Below are positions 7,626-16,619 of a DNA stretch of 64,000 nucleotides, one piece after another. The number at the start of each line of letters is the position of its first letter. Positions within the stretch are counted from its first letter, which is position 1. The notes beneath the pieces are model-generated. The model had not been told where the DNA came from. It searched no databases and saw nothing but the letters and a program-made list of their open reading frames with translations. A program made the position numbers and the translations under genes. This stretch comes from UBA2377 sp964525935 (GTDB lineage Bacteria; Verrucomicrobiota; Verrucomicrobiia; Opitutales; Opitutaceae), in the NCBI GenBank assembly GCA_964525935.1, contig CAZGJZ010000001.1, positions 496,001 to 560,000 on the forward strand. The letters are read 5' to 3'.

Positions 7626-9375
7626 ACCCGGCTGTGAGGGCAGGGAGGTGTTCCATCGCGTGGCGGTAGCCGGTTTCGATGATGCGGTCGCAGTGAGCCC
7701 AATCGAAGCTGGCGATGCCTTCGAGGGGAAAGCGGAGGTAGGCGTTGGCACGGGCGGCACGGGAATCGGTGCCACCGTCGGCGGTGATGGTCGTGATACG
7801 CGAGAGGACGTCGAGGATGTTGACGCGTGCGCCGGTGGGCAGGCGTTGGTAAACGGCCTCAAAATCGGGTGCCGCATCGTCGGCGCGGGGGGCGGCGATG
7901 GCGTCTTCACTGGAAACGTCCGAGGCGATGACGGGGCCGCGGCCGAGGGACTGCATGACGTCACCGGGAAGATTGTTGGTGAGATACCCGTCGCAGAGGA
8001 GGTCGCCGTTGTAGCCGATTGGCGGGGCAATGCCAGGCAGGCACATGCTGGTGATGAGCCAGTCGGCCAGGGGGCCGTGATGGTGAATTTCAGCGCAGCC
8101 GCGGGTTAGGTTGGTGGTGACGCAGAAAAACGGCAGGGGGAGATGTTCGATGCGTTGGTCGGGCAGGAGGCAGCGCACGTGACGGAGAAAGCGGCGGCCG
8201 GCGATGAGGGAGAGACGGGGGATGCGATAGTCGTTAAGGAGGCGGCGGTGGACGAAGGTGTCCTTGATATCGGCGATGATTTGCGGGAGGTCGCGGCCGG
8301 TGGCGTGGAGTGCACCGACATAGGCGCCCATGCTCGTGCCACCGATGGTGTCGATGGGCAGATGGAGGGCTTGCATAGCCTTGAGCAGGCCGATGTGGGC
8401 GAAGCCGCGGGCGCCGCCGCCGCTGAGCGCGAGACCGATACCACGGCCGGTGAGTTGGCGTGCGAGACGGGCGATGGTGGCGGGTTGGTTAGGGTCGAGG
8501 TAGTAGTGATTTTGAGCGTGCAGGGCCCGGGTGAGCTGCAAGGTGGTGCGGGCTTGGGCGCCAGGCGGAGTGTGGAAAACGAGGTCGATGGGGGTGTGCA
8601 GATCGGCGAGGCCAAGCTGGGCGGTGAGCTGCGCGGGGTCAGGCGGGCGAGCGGAGTCAATGATGAGGATGATGCGGTCGGCATGGCGCAGGGCGGTATT
8701 CGTCCAACTGGCAGAGCCATGAGCATCGATGAGCAGGGGGGCGGTGAATTCTTCCTCGGTGAACCGGGCGGTGAGGGCGGTCGTGGCGGCATGGTCATGC
8801 GACGGGGTGCGCGCGGCGAATTGGGCGAGGCCGTGCATGGCATCGACGAGACAGGTGCCGGCAGGAAGCGCGCGGTGGAGTTGCGCGACGAGCTGACGGG
8901 TGTCGGTTGTGGGTGTTGGGCAGTAGATCGCAAGATTGCGAGTCTGCCGGACCATGCGGAGCTTGGCGGCGGATTCGCGCTCGTGCATGCGGACGAGGAT
9001 AATTCGAAAAATCGCCATGACGGCCGAAGGCTCGGCGAGGGCGAAGCGATGGAAATCCTCGCGTTGCAGGGTGTAAATCAGGCTGGGACGGAGCGCATGA
9101 ACCGTGGCGCTGCGCGAAGCGCCACTCAGCAGTCCGAGCTCGCCGATGGGCTCGAGGCGGGCGATCTCGCCGACGATGCGACCGTCCGGGAGCGTTGCGC
9201 GGAAGCGGCCGGTGGCGACGATGCTCAGGGTATCCGCCGGGTCACTCCAGGCGAAGAGCTGTTCGCCTGCGGCAAGGACGCGCGGTTTGGCGGCAGCGGC
9301 GAGTTGCTCAAGAGTGCAGGGCTGGACGTCGGCAAAGAGAGAGCATTGCGAAAAAACGCTGCGAGCGGTGATCAT
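7471..9375 (-). CDS. Cyclic-nucleotide-binding-domain patatin-like phospholipase (NTE family)
   Basis: The protein has 634 residues. Residues about 10-125 form a cNMP-binding domain (GRIVGEIARLEPIGELGLLSG). A linker with a Rossmann-like region follows (about 165-290). The C-terminal patatin domain has the oxyanion motif GGGARG (319-324), nucleophile motif GTSMG (346-350, Ser348) and the catalytic Asp in CDGYL (about 462). It is likely a cytoplasmic or membrane-associated lysophospholipase or esterase controlled by a nucleotide. The last 50 residues are Pro/Ala-rich and extend antisense into the amidohydrolase gene, so an ancestral stop may have been lost. Confidence 0.88.
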   Translation of the reverse strand: MITARSVFSQCSLFADVQPCTLEQLAAAAKPRVLAAGEQLFAWSDPADTLSIVATGRFRATLPDGRIVGEIARLEPIGELGLLSGASRSATVHALRPSLIYTLQREDFHRFALAEPSAVMAIFRIILVRMHERESAAKLRMVRQTRNLAIYCPTPTTDTRQLVAQLHRALPAGTCLVDAMHGLAQFAARTPSHDHAATTALTARFTEEEFTAPLLIDAHGSASWTNTALRHADRIILIIDSARPPDPAQLTAQLGLADLHTPIDLVFHTPPGAQARTTLQLTRALHAQNHYYLDPNQPATIARLARQLTGRGIGLALSGGGARGFAHIGLLKAMQALHLPIDTIGGTSMGAYVGALHATGRDLPQIIADIKDTFVHRRLLNDYRIPRLSLIAGRRFLRHVRCLLPDQRIEHLPLPFFCVTTNLTRGCAEIHHHGPLADWLITSMCLPGIAPPIGYNGDLLCDGYLTNNLPGDVMQSLGRGPVIASDVSSEDAIAAPRADDAAPDFEAVYQRLPTGARVNILDVLSRITTITADGGTDSRAARANAYLRFPLEGIASFDWAHCDRIIETGYRHAMEHLPALTAGFTHSEVPPPASATAAHLLPARFSTPPHPVRSDAPRPAAVRNPAAYQSSDKH

Positions 9376-9524
9376 GACAGTTGGCGGGGGGACACAACGG
9401 CACTGAAGGAGATGGAAAAATGTGGCCGGGATTGCTGGCCACGCCGACGCAGGAAATCAATCTTCTTTTGGCTGCTACTTTGCGCTGAGCCTGCGAAGGG
9501 ACGGCAGACTGTGCTGGCAGAGTG

Positions 9525-10760
9525 TCAGCGAGTCAGAGCCCAGGAAAGAACGGGACTTTGCGGGTGATTTACGACGATTTGCAGGCCGGTGGTCAGCCCG
9601 GAGGGAAGTGGCACGGGCACGGTGAGCACGGGCAGGCCGCCGAGGCTGGCGGGGCTGGTCAGCGCGAGGATGGCGTCGCGCGCGGACTGGCTGATTTCCG
9701 ACTTGGTCAGCGCGGCGCAGGGAGCGGCGGGCAGGACGATGAAATCGTAGGCCAGGAAGAGCTGCGTCCACGCGAGCTTCACCGCGGCGAGGCCGATTTG
9801 GGCGGACTCACGCTGCGCGGCGGTCCAACGGTGGCCGCGATCGAGGCGGGCCCAGACGGCGGGATCGTAGCGGTCCTTGCAGGGTTTCATCCAGTCGCGA
9901 TGAATCGCGTAGGCCTCGGTGCTCTGGATGACAGCGTAGGTCTGAGGGGCGTGGGCGAAGGCGGACCACACGTCGCGGGCGAGGTCGGCGTTGGCCGTGG
10001 GAGCGAAAGCCGCGGCGGCGGTGCGGCAGGCGAGGGCGATCTCGGGTTCGATGGCGGCGGGCTCGAAATAAACGCCCCGCGGTTCGCGTTCGTGGGTGCG
10101 CCGGCCGACGAGCGCACCGAGGGCGCGGTGCATGTCGGCGGCGTTGGCGGTGAACCAGCCGGCGGTGTCAAAGCTCTGGGCGAGCGGAAAGGCATCGCTG
10201 ATCCACGCGTCGCGCGGCGTGAGCCGAAAACCATGCAATCCACAAAACGCCGCTGGCAGCCGGACGGAGCCGCCCGTGTCGGTGCCACTCGCGAGTGGCA
10301 CGACGCCGGCGGCGACGAGCGCCGCGGAGCCACTGCTCGAGCCGCCGGTGGTGCGACCGGGGAAGCGCGGATGCTCGCAGTCCCCGTAGTGCGGATTTTC
10401 GCCGGTGAGACCGTAGGCGAATTCATGCAAATGGGATTTGCCCGCGAGCACCGCACCGGCGCGACGGAAGCGTGCTACGAGCGTGGAGTCTTTGGCTGGT
10501 GCCGGCCGCACTTCGGGCAGAAAGGTCGAGCCGGCGAGAGTGGGTTCACCAGCGACGTCGAAGAGGTCCTTCAGAAAATACGGCACGCCGCCGAGCGGCG
10601 CATTGCGGTCGGCGGCTTCGAAGCGTTCGGCCAACGCGCGTTCCGAGGGCAGCTGGGCGACGCAGGCCCGTTGCTGCGTGGCGGGCAGGGCGGCGAGCTG
10701 CTGGTGCACGCGGCGGGCGGCGGCGGCGGGCGTGAGTTCATGCCAGTCGGCAAAAGTCAT
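9525..10760 (-). CDS. Amidase signature family hydrolase
   Basis: This 411-residue enzyme is of the Ser-cisSer-Lys amidase family, close in size to allophanate-hydrolase-like amidases. The triad is visible: Lys64 in PYFLKDLFDV, cis-Ser in TTGGSSSGSA (141-143) and nucleophile Ser165 in TDTGGSVRLPA. The physiological substrate cannot be told from the sequence. It is divergent from glyA, with the riboswitch between, and 150 bases from the patatin gene on the same strand. That 150-base gap holds nothing I recognise. Confidence 0.88.
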   Translation of the reverse strand: MTFADWHELTPAAAARRVHQQLAALPATQQRACVAQLPSERALAERFEAADRNAPLGGVPYFLKDLFDVAGEPTLAGSTFLPEVRPAPAKDSTLVARFRRAGAVLAGKSHLHEFAYGLTGENPHYGDCEHPRFPGRTTGGSSSGSAALVAAGVVPLASGTDTGGSVRLPAAFCGLHGFRLTPRDAWISDAFPLAQSFDTAGWFTANAADMHRALGALVGRRTHEREPRGVYFEPAAIEPEIALACRTAAAAFAPTANADLARDVWSAFAHAPQTYAVIQSTEAYAIHRDWMKPCKDRYDPAVWARLDRGHRWTAAQRESAQIGLAAVKLAWTQLFLAYDFIVLPAAPCAALTKSEISQSARDAILALTSPASLGGLPVLTVPVPLPSGLTTGLQIVVNHPQSPVLSWALTR

Positions 10761-10860
10761 GACCCGATGATTTGCAGCGACGGGATGGGCGCAATCTCCG
10801 GTTGACGCACAAGTTTCTTGCTTTGGCCGATGCGCCCCGTTCTAACCTGCGGCCAACAAC

Positions 10861-10917
10861 TGGCGCTTTGTGGAATTGACCACAGGAAGTTAACTACGAT
10901 CTGTCGCGCGCCTGGGC
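10861..10917 (+). ncRNA. ZTP (pfl) riboswitch upstream of glyA
   Basis: The segment matches the compact ZTP aptamer as I remember it. P1 is GGCGC (10862-10866) with GCGCC (10908-10912). P2 is GTGG-AATT-GACCAC (10870 onward), followed by GGAAGTTAACTACGA and the 3' hallmark GCGCCTGGGC. ZTP riboswitches sense ZMP/ZTP, the purine intermediate that builds up when 10-formyl-tetrahydrofolate is low, and commonly control glyA. Downstream, GGGCAG (10914-10919) is complementary to CTGCCC (10940-10945), which ends at the base before the glyA ATG. This suggests translational control by sequestering the start region when no ligand is bound. Confidence 0.85.
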
Positions 10918-10945
10918 AGGGCGGATTTTGTATTTGTCACTGCCC

Positions 10946-12460
10946 ATGTCCTCGAAAGCCCTGCTCGCCTACCTTGATCAGACGCCGCGCGATAAAATCG
11001 ACGCCGGCCTTGTCGCATACATCGCCGCCCTTTCCGAGACCGCGAAGGTGGAGCCGGCGGTGGCCCGCAACATTGTGCAGGAACTGGCTGACCAGCGCAG
11101 CCACCTGAAGCTGATCGCCAGCGAAAACTACTGCTCGCTGGCCACGCAGCTCACGATGGGGAACCTGCTGACCGACAAGTATGCGGAGGGCGTGTCCGGC
11201 GCGCGGTTCTACGCCGGCTGCGACAATGTTGATGCCGTGGAAAATTTCGCCGCGGCGCAGGCCTGCAAGCTGTTCGGCGTGGAGCACGCCTACATGCAGC
11301 CGCACAGCGGCGCGGATGCGAACCTCGTCGCCTTCTGGGCCATTCTGAGCGCGCGCGTGCTTACGCCGGCGCTTGAGAAACTGGGCGAAACCAACCAGTC
11401 CAAGCTGGATGCCGCGGCGTGGGAAAAGATCCGTCAGGCTTGCGGTAACCAACGCCTGCTCGGGCTCGATTATTATTCGGGCGGTCACCTGACGCATGGC
11501 TACCGGCACAATGTCTCGGCGCAGATGTTCGAGGCGCACTCCTACCAAGTGGATCGCGCGAGCGGCCTGTTGGATTACGAAGCGATCGAGCGCCAGGCGC
11601 TGGAACTGCGACCGCTGATCCTGCTCGCCGGTTACAGCGCATATCCGCGCAAGATCGATTTCCGACGCATGCGGGCCATCGCGGACAAGGCCGGGGCGGT
11701 GCTGATGGTCGACATGGCGCACTTTGCCGGGCTGGTGGCCGGTGGCGTGTTCCGCGACGAATTCAATCCGGTGCTCCACGCGCAAGTCGTGACGACGACC
11801 ACGCACAAAACCCTGCGCGGCCCGCGCGGCGGCGCGGTATTTTGCACGAAGGAATTTGCGGCGCACGTGGACAAAGGTTGTCCGTTGATCCTTGGCGGGC
11901 CGTTGCCGCACGTGATGGCGGCCAAGGGCGTGGCCTTCGCCGAGGCGAACCGACCCGAGTTCAAGGACTATGCGCAACAGGTGGTGACCAATGCCCGTGC
12001 GCTCGCGGAAGCGTGCAAAGCGGAAGGCATGACTGTGGCGACGGGCGGGACGGATAATCATCTCCTGTTGATCGATGTGCGTCCGTTCGGGCTCACCGGC
12101 CGGCAGGCGGAGGCGGCGGTGCGGGCCTGTGGCATCACGCTCAACCGCAACTCGCTGCCCTACGATCCCAATGGCCCGTGGTATACGAGTGGCTTGCGCC
12201 TCGGCACGCCGGCGGTGACAACACTGGGCATGAAAGCCGCGGACATGAAGGAAATCGCCGCCGTGCTCCGGTTGGTGCTGGCCCACACCAAGGCCGATGA
12301 AATCAAAACGGGCGCCGAGGCGGGCACGCCCAGCCGCGCGAAATTCACCACGGATGACAAGGTGAAGGCGGAGACGGGGATTCGTATCCGGGCCCTGCTC
12401 GCGCGCTTTCCGGTTTATCCACAGCTCGACCTCGCGTTCCTGCAGCGGCATTTTTCCTGA
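10946..12460 (+). CDS. glyA: Serine hydroxymethyltransferase GlyA (long PVC-type)
   Basis: This PLP enzyme interconverts serine and glycine and loads tetrahydrofolate with a one-carbon unit. It has 504 residues, longer than the usual 415-420, because of an N-terminal extension and an insertion around residues 135-175, as in the chlamydial form. Conserved features are LIASENYCS, YAEG-x-x-GARFYAG, VDMAHFAGLVAGG (Asp256) and the PLP-lysine motif TTTTHKTLRGPRGG (Lys288). I chose ATG 10946 directly after the predicted anti-start pairing; an in-frame TTG at 10928 is possible. A ZTP riboswitch precedes it. The next gene follows after 2 bases. Confidence 0.93.
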   Translation: MSSKALLAYLDQTPRDKIDAGLVAYIAALSETAKVEPAVARNIVQELADQRSHLKLIASENYCSLATQLTMGNLLTDKYAEGVSGARFYAGCDNVDAVENFAAAQACKLFGVEHAYMQPHSGADANLVAFWAILSARVLTPALEKLGETNQSKLDAAAWEKIRQACGNQRLLGLDYYSGGHLTHGYRHNVSAQMFEAHSYQVDRASGLLDYEAIERQALELRPLILLAGYSAYPRKIDFRRMRAIADKAGAVLMVDMAHFAGLVAGGVFRDEFNPVLHAQVVTTTTHKTLRGPRGGAVFCTKEFAAHVDKGCPLILGGPLPHVMAAKGVAFAEANRPEFKDYAQQVVTNARALAEACKAEGMTVATGGTDNHLLLIDVRPFGLTGRQAEAAVRACGITLNRNSLPYDPNGPWYTSGLRLGTPAVTTLGMKAADMKEIAAVLRLVLAHTKADEIKTGAEAGTPSRAKFTTDDKVKAETGIRIRALLARFPVYPQLDLAFLQRHFS

Positions 12461-12462
12461 TC

Positions 12463-13473
12463 ATGTCCCGGATGCTCTTCAGGCTAATCGTGGCAGGCTG
12501 CGTCGGTCTCGCGTGGCTGACGACGGGCTGCGAGCGACGCGCAGCGCCATCATCGCCGGCGGGCGAAGGGAAGGCCCTGCGCAAGGTGATGTTTCAGAGC
12601 GACTGGTTTCCGCAGGCGGAACATGGCGGATTTTACCAGGCGCTCGCGAAGGGCTACTATCGCGAAGCCGGATTGGACGTGGAGATTCTCTCCGGCGGCC
12701 CGGGCGCGGGCATTAAGCTGAAGATTGCGAAGGGCACGGCCGATCTCGGGATGATTCGCAGTGACGATGTCGCACTGGCGGTGAGTCAGGGGCTGCCGCT
12801 GGTAATGGTGGGCGCGACGTTTCAGCACGATGCCGAGGCCATTCTGGTCCACGCCGACAGCCCGGTGAAAACGCTGCGTGATCTCGATGGCCGCACGGTG
12901 ATCGCGCCGATCAGCATGACCTTCATTCCGTTCATTCAAAAACGGTATGGCATCCATTTTAACCTGATCCCGACGACCTATGGGCTCGCGTCGTTTCTGG
13001 CGAACAAGGACACGATCCAAACCTGTTTCCTCACCAGTGAACCGTTTTATGCGGCGCAGCGCGGCGTGGCGGTGCGCACGCTGCCGGTGACGGATGCGGG
13101 CTACGATGTTTACCAAGCCATCGCCTGCCGGCAGAAGCTGGCCCGCGAGGAGCCCGAGTTGGTGCGCGCCTTTGTGGCGGCGTCCATTCGCGGCTGGCGT
13201 GACTACATGGAAAACGATCCTGCGCCGGCGAACCAACTCATCCTTGCCCGCAACCGCGACATGACGCCGGAGCAGCTGGCGTATTCCCGGCAGGCGATGA
13301 TCGACCACGCGCTGGTGGCGGGTCATGCGGAGCGCGGCGAGGGGATTGGGCGGCTTTCACTGACGCGCATCCAGGCGGAGATCGATTTGTTGCGCGAATT
13401 CAAGGTGCTCGAAGTGCCACTGACGGCGACGCAGATCGCGACGACGGAGTTTCTGCCACCGGAGGCGCGTTAA
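12463..13473 (+). CDS. THI5/NMT1-like ABC substrate-binding lipoprotein
   Basis: The N-terminus (MSRMLFRLIVAGCVGLAWL, then TTGCERRA) has a lipobox with a lipidated Cys near residue 24. The mature part carries the NMT1/THI5-like fold: QSDWFPQAEHGGFYQALAKGYY, GTADLGMIRSDD and a bilobal periplasmic binding protein pattern. Family members bind pyrimidine precursors of thiamine, riboflavin, or sulfonates and nitrate-like ligands, so the ligand here is open. No ATPase or permease gene is adjacent. It begins 2 bases after glyA and so shares its transcript and probably its riboswitch. Confidence 0.82.
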   Translation: MSRMLFRLIVAGCVGLAWLTTGCERRAAPSSPAGEGKALRKVMFQSDWFPQAEHGGFYQALAKGYYREAGLDVEILSGGPGAGIKLKIAKGTADLGMIRSDDVALAVSQGLPLVMVGATFQHDAEAILVHADSPVKTLRDLDGRTVIAPISMTFIPFIQKRYGIHFNLIPTTYGLASFLANKDTIQTCFLTSEPFYAAQRGVAVRTLPVTDAGYDVYQAIACRQKLAREEPELVRAFVAASIRGWRDYMENDPAPANQLILARNRDMTPEQLAYSRQAMIDHALVAGHAERGEGIGRLSLTRIQAEIDLLREFKVLEVPLTATQIATTEFLPPEAR

Positions 13474-13519
13474 AATCCGCTTTGCGTCGGCGAGGGTTTG
13501 AGCCTCGACTTTCCATCCC

Positions 13520-13981
13520 ATGAATCCTGAAGCCAAACTCGCCGAACTCGGCCTCACGCTCCCCAATCCGCCCGCCGCTGCCGGCAGCTATGTGCCCACC
13601 GTGCGCACCGGCAATCTGCTCTACTGCGCCGGCACCATTTGCATGGTGAACGGCCAGATGACCCACACCGGCCAGGTGGGCAAGGAGCAGACCGTGCAGA
13701 CCGGGGCCAAGTCCGCCGAAATCTGCGCGCTCAACACGATGGCCAACATCAAGGTCGCGGTGGGCTCGCTCGATCAAGTCGCGCGCATCGTTTTTGTGAC
13801 CGGCTTCGTCAACGCCGTGGATGGTTTTGCCGACAGCCCGGCGGTGATCAACGGTGCGAGCGATCTGTTCGTGAAAGTCTTCGGCGACGCCGGCAAGCAC
13901 GCCCGTGCGGCTGTCGCGGTCAACGGCCTTCCCCGTGGCACGACCACGGAGATTCAGGTCGTCGTTGAATTGAAGTCGTAA
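13520..13981 (+). CDS. RidA-family (YjgF/YER057c) protein
   Basis: This 153-residue protein matches the longer RidA subfamily: MNPEAKLAELGLTLPNPP-type start, YVPTVRTGNLLYCAGT, and a C-terminal RAAVAVNGLPRGTTTEIQVVVEL. True RidA has a conserved Arg that binds the carboxylate of enamine intermediates; RAAVAVNGLPRG occupies that place. It likely hydrolyses or scavenges reactive enamines formed by PLP enzymes, which fits its place downstream of glyA, but the subfamily is not proven deaminase. Confidence 0.85.
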   Translation: MNPEAKLAELGLTLPNPPAAAGSYVPTVRTGNLLYCAGTICMVNGQMTHTGQVGKEQTVQTGAKSAEICALNTMANIKVAVGSLDQVARIVFVTGFVNAVDGFADSPAVINGASDLFVKVFGDAGKHARAAVAVNGLPRGTTTEIQVVVELKS

Positions 13982-14042
13982 TAGTCCATTTGCCGTGTCC
14001 GGCGGCGTTGTGCAGGCCGGACAAATTTTCCCTCACCCCATC

Positions 14043-15017
14043 ATGAAAGCCCTGTTTTCTGTTCTCACGCTGTTGCTGGCCGTCACCGCGAGTGCCGCCG
14101 AACAATACCGCATCGCCGTCATCCCGAAGGGGACGACGCATGAATTCTGGAAATCCATCCATGCTGGCGCCATCAAGGCCGCGCAGGAATTGAAGGCGGA
14201 AGGCGCCGACGTGGAAGTCATCTGGAAAGGGCCGCTGCGCGAAGACGACCGCGAGCAACAGGTGCAGGTTGTGGAAAATTTTGTGACCCGTCGGGTGAGC
14301 GCCATGGTGCTCGCACCGCTCGACGCCAAGGCGCTGGTGGCGCCGGCCGACATGGCGGTGCAAGCCGGCATCCCGGTGATCGTCATCGACTCGGCGCTCA
14401 ACTCGAAGCTGCCCGCGGCGACCGTCTCCACGGATAATTACAAGGGTGGCGCTGTCGGTGCCCGCCGCTTGGGCACGCTGCTCGACGGCAAGGGCAAGGT
14501 GATTTTGCTCCGCGTGCTGGCCGGCTCGGCGAGCACCGAGCAACGCGAGGCGGGATTTCTCGACACGATCGGCAAGGAGTTTCCCGGTATCACCGTGATC
14601 TCGAGCGACCAGCACGCCGGTGCCACACGCGACACGGCCTACCGCGCCGCGCAGAATCTGCTGAATCGCTTCGGCCGCGAGGTGACGGGCATCTTTGCGC
14701 CAAACGAGTCGTCCGCGACCGGTATGCTCCTGGCCTTGCGCGACGCCGGACTCGCGGGCGGCAAGGTGAAGTTCGTGGGTTTCGACACCGGCACACAGAC
14801 ATTGGCCGCGCTCAAGGCGGGCGACTTGCAGGGACTCGTTGTGCAGAATCCGTTCAACATGGGCTATCTCGGCCTGAAGAGCGCCGTGGCCGTGCTGCGC
14901 AAGCAAGCGGTGGAAAAGGAAATCGACACCGGCTGTGAGCTGGTCACCGCGGAGAACATGAGCGAGCAGGCTATTGCGGACCTGAACAAGCCGCCGTTGG
15001 ACAAGTATCTGAAGTGA
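14043..15017 (+). CDS. Sugar-type ABC transporter periplasmic binding protein (RbsB-like)
   Basis: This is a type I periplasmic binding protein of 324 residues. A signal peptide (MKALFSVLTLLLAVTASAA) precedes EQYRIAVIPKGTTHEFW. Family marks include GADVEVIWKGP, VLAPLDAKAL, IPVIVIDSAL and VGFDTGTQTLAAL. I chose ATG 14043, which gives a clean signal peptide. It is followed by the ATPase and permease genes of the same CUT2-type importer. No metabolic enzyme accompanies the set, so the ligand (sugar, polyol, or autoinducer-like) is unknown. Confidence 0.88.
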   Translation: MKALFSVLTLLLAVTASAAEQYRIAVIPKGTTHEFWKSIHAGAIKAAQELKAEGADVEVIWKGPLREDDREQQVQVVENFVTRRVSAMVLAPLDAKALVAPADMAVQAGIPVIVIDSALNSKLPAATVSTDNYKGGAVGARRLGTLLDGKGKVILLRVLAGSASTEQREAGFLDTIGKEFPGITVISSDQHAGATRDTAYRAAQNLLNRFGREVTGIFAPNESSATGMLLALRDAGLAGGKVKFVGFDTGTQTLAALKAGDLQGLVVQNPFNMGYLGLKSAVAVLRKQAVEKEIDTGCELVTAENMSEQAIADLNKPPLDKYLK

Positions 15018-15053
15018 AATGGCGCGTTTGAAGATCATGAATCGCTCCATGTC

Positions 15054-15149
15054 TGTCATTCTGAGCGCAGCGAAGAATCCAGGGCGATATTTGAACGACT
15101 GCGTGCAGGCGAATGAACAGGTGGATTCTTCGCTTCGCTCAGAATGACA
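15054..15149. repeat. Dispersed inverted repeat (TGTCATTCTGAGCG type)
   Basis: The arms at 15054-15080 and 15123-15149 are near-perfect inverted copies: TGTCATTCTGAGCG... against ...CGCTCAGAATGACA. They are separated by a 42-base centre. This is the well-known kind of short repeat found between genes in many environmental genomes; its translated peptides (SERSEES, FAALRMTD) are often mis-called as proteins. The right arm contains the ATG used by the downstream ATPase gene (15144). Confidence 0.8.
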
Positions 15150-16601
15150 AACCCGGGGCATACACCGCGTTTGCGGCTTGTTGGCATCGACAAGGCTTTT
15201 GGCGCCACACAGGCGTTGCAGGGCGTTTCGCTGACGGTCGCACCGGGTGAAGTGCTTGCGCTCATGGGCGAAAATGGTGCGGGCAAGAGCACGCTCATGA
15301 AGGTGCTCAGCGGCGTGATCACGCCGGATGCCGGAGCGATGGAAATCGATGGCGCCGCCTATGCCCCCGCCGACACGCTCGACGCACGCCGGCGGGGCGT
15401 GGCGATGATCTACCAGGAACTGAGTTTGGCGCCGCACCTCAGTGTGTGGGAAAACATCGTGCTCGGCGCGGAGCCGAATCGGTGGGGCTGGATTGATCGC
15501 CCGGAGGCGAAAGCGCGCGCGCGACGGGTGCTGGCGCGGCTCGCGCATGAGCATCTCGATCTCGACCAGGCGGTCGGGGAGTTTTCCATCGCAGAGCAAC
15601 AGATCATCGAAATCGCGCGCGCCCTGCTCACCGAGCCGCGCGTGCTGATCATGGACGAGCCGACGAGCAGCCTGACGCAGGCCGATACGGAGAAGCTGTT
15701 TTCCGTGGTGCGCCAATTGCGCGCGCAGGATGTGAGCGTGATCTACATCAGCCACTTTATCGAAGAGGTGAAACGCGTGGCGGACCGCTTCACCGTGCTG
15801 AAAGACGGCCAAACGGTAGGCGAAGGCACGATGGCCACGGCGACGCAGGATCAAATTGTGCGACTGATGGTGGGCCGCGATGTGCGCGATCTCTATCCGA
15901 CCCGCGAGGCGCGGACCGGCGCAGTCGTGCTCGAGCTACCGCAGGCGAATGGCCCGGCGTTGGAACTGCGAGCGGGCGAGATCCTCGGCGTAGCGGGCCT
16001 CATCGGCGCGGGACGCACGGAGTTGCTGCGCGCGGTGTTTGGCCTCGATGCGAGCACGCTCGTCCACACCACGCCAGCGCAGCGCTGGACGGAAGGTGTG
16101 GGATTTTTGAGTGAAAATCGCAAGGAAGAGGGCCTCATGCTGGGGCTGCCGATTGCTGAAAATGCGACACTCACGAAGCTCGGAAAGTTCGCGCGCAACG
16201 GCTGGCTGCGAGTGGCGTCGGCCGAAGCGGACGTGGCGGGCTGGATTGGCCGGCTCGGGATCAAGGCGCAGTCGCCGCGGCAGGCGGTGGGCGAGCTCTC
16301 GGGTGGCAACCAGCAGAAGGTCGCGATGGCGCGGCTGCTCGGTCATCCCGCCAGTATCCTGCTGCTTGATGAGCCGACGCGCGGCATCGATGTCGGCAGC
16401 AAGGCCCAGATTTATGCGCTCCTCGCGCAAGAAGCGGCGGCGGGCCGGGCCATTGTGGTGGTGAGTTCGTATCTCCCGGAACTGCTCGGGCTCTGTGATC
16501 GCATTGCGGTGATGCGCAAGGGCGAGGTCGTCGCCTGTCGGGCGCGGAGCGAATGGTCGGAGCACAGCTTGTTGCTGGCGGCACTCGGCACGGCCGTATA
16601 A
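15144..16601 (+). CDS. Sugar-type ABC importer ATP-binding protein (two ABC domains)
   Basis: This 485-residue tandem ATPase is of the RbsA/MglA/XylG type. The N-domain has Walker A MGENGAGKST, signature FSIAEQQ, Walker B VLIMDEPTSSL. The C-domain has a degenerate first motif (GAGRTELLRAVFG), a good signature LSGGNQQKVAMARLL and Walker B ILLLDEPTRGID. This asymmetry is normal for the family. The start ATG lies in the arm of a dispersed repeat. A later start around RLRLVGIDKAF cannot be excluded, since those first residues (MTNPGHTP) are not conserved in the family. Confidence 0.9.
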   Translation: MTNPGHTPRLRLVGIDKAFGATQALQGVSLTVAPGEVLALMGENGAGKSTLMKVLSGVITPDAGAMEIDGAAYAPADTLDARRRGVAMIYQELSLAPHLSVWENIVLGAEPNRWGWIDRPEAKARARRVLARLAHEHLDLDQAVGEFSIAEQQIIEIARALLTEPRVLIMDEPTSSLTQADTEKLFSVVRQLRAQDVSVIYISHFIEEVKRVADRFTVLKDGQTVGEGTMATATQDQIVRLMVGRDVRDLYPTREARTGAVVLELPQANGPALELRAGEILGVAGLIGAGRTELLRAVFGLDASTLVHTTPAQRWTEGVGFLSENRKEEGLMLGLPIAENATLTKLGKFARNGWLRVASAEADVAGWIGRLGIKAQSPRQAVGELSGGNQQKVAMARLLGHPASILLLDEPTRGIDVGSKAQIYALLAQEAAAGRAIVVVSSYLPELLGLCDRIAVMRKGEVVACRARSEWSEHSLLLAALGTAV

Positions 16602-16619
16602 TTCATTTCCTGATTCTTG

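Noticed and set aside
13920..15854. 644-codon minus-strand frame across the sugar ABC genes
   Set aside because: Antisense shadow. It includes the classic repeat-derived peptide VCHSERSEEST and FAALRMTD, a known kind of false gene.
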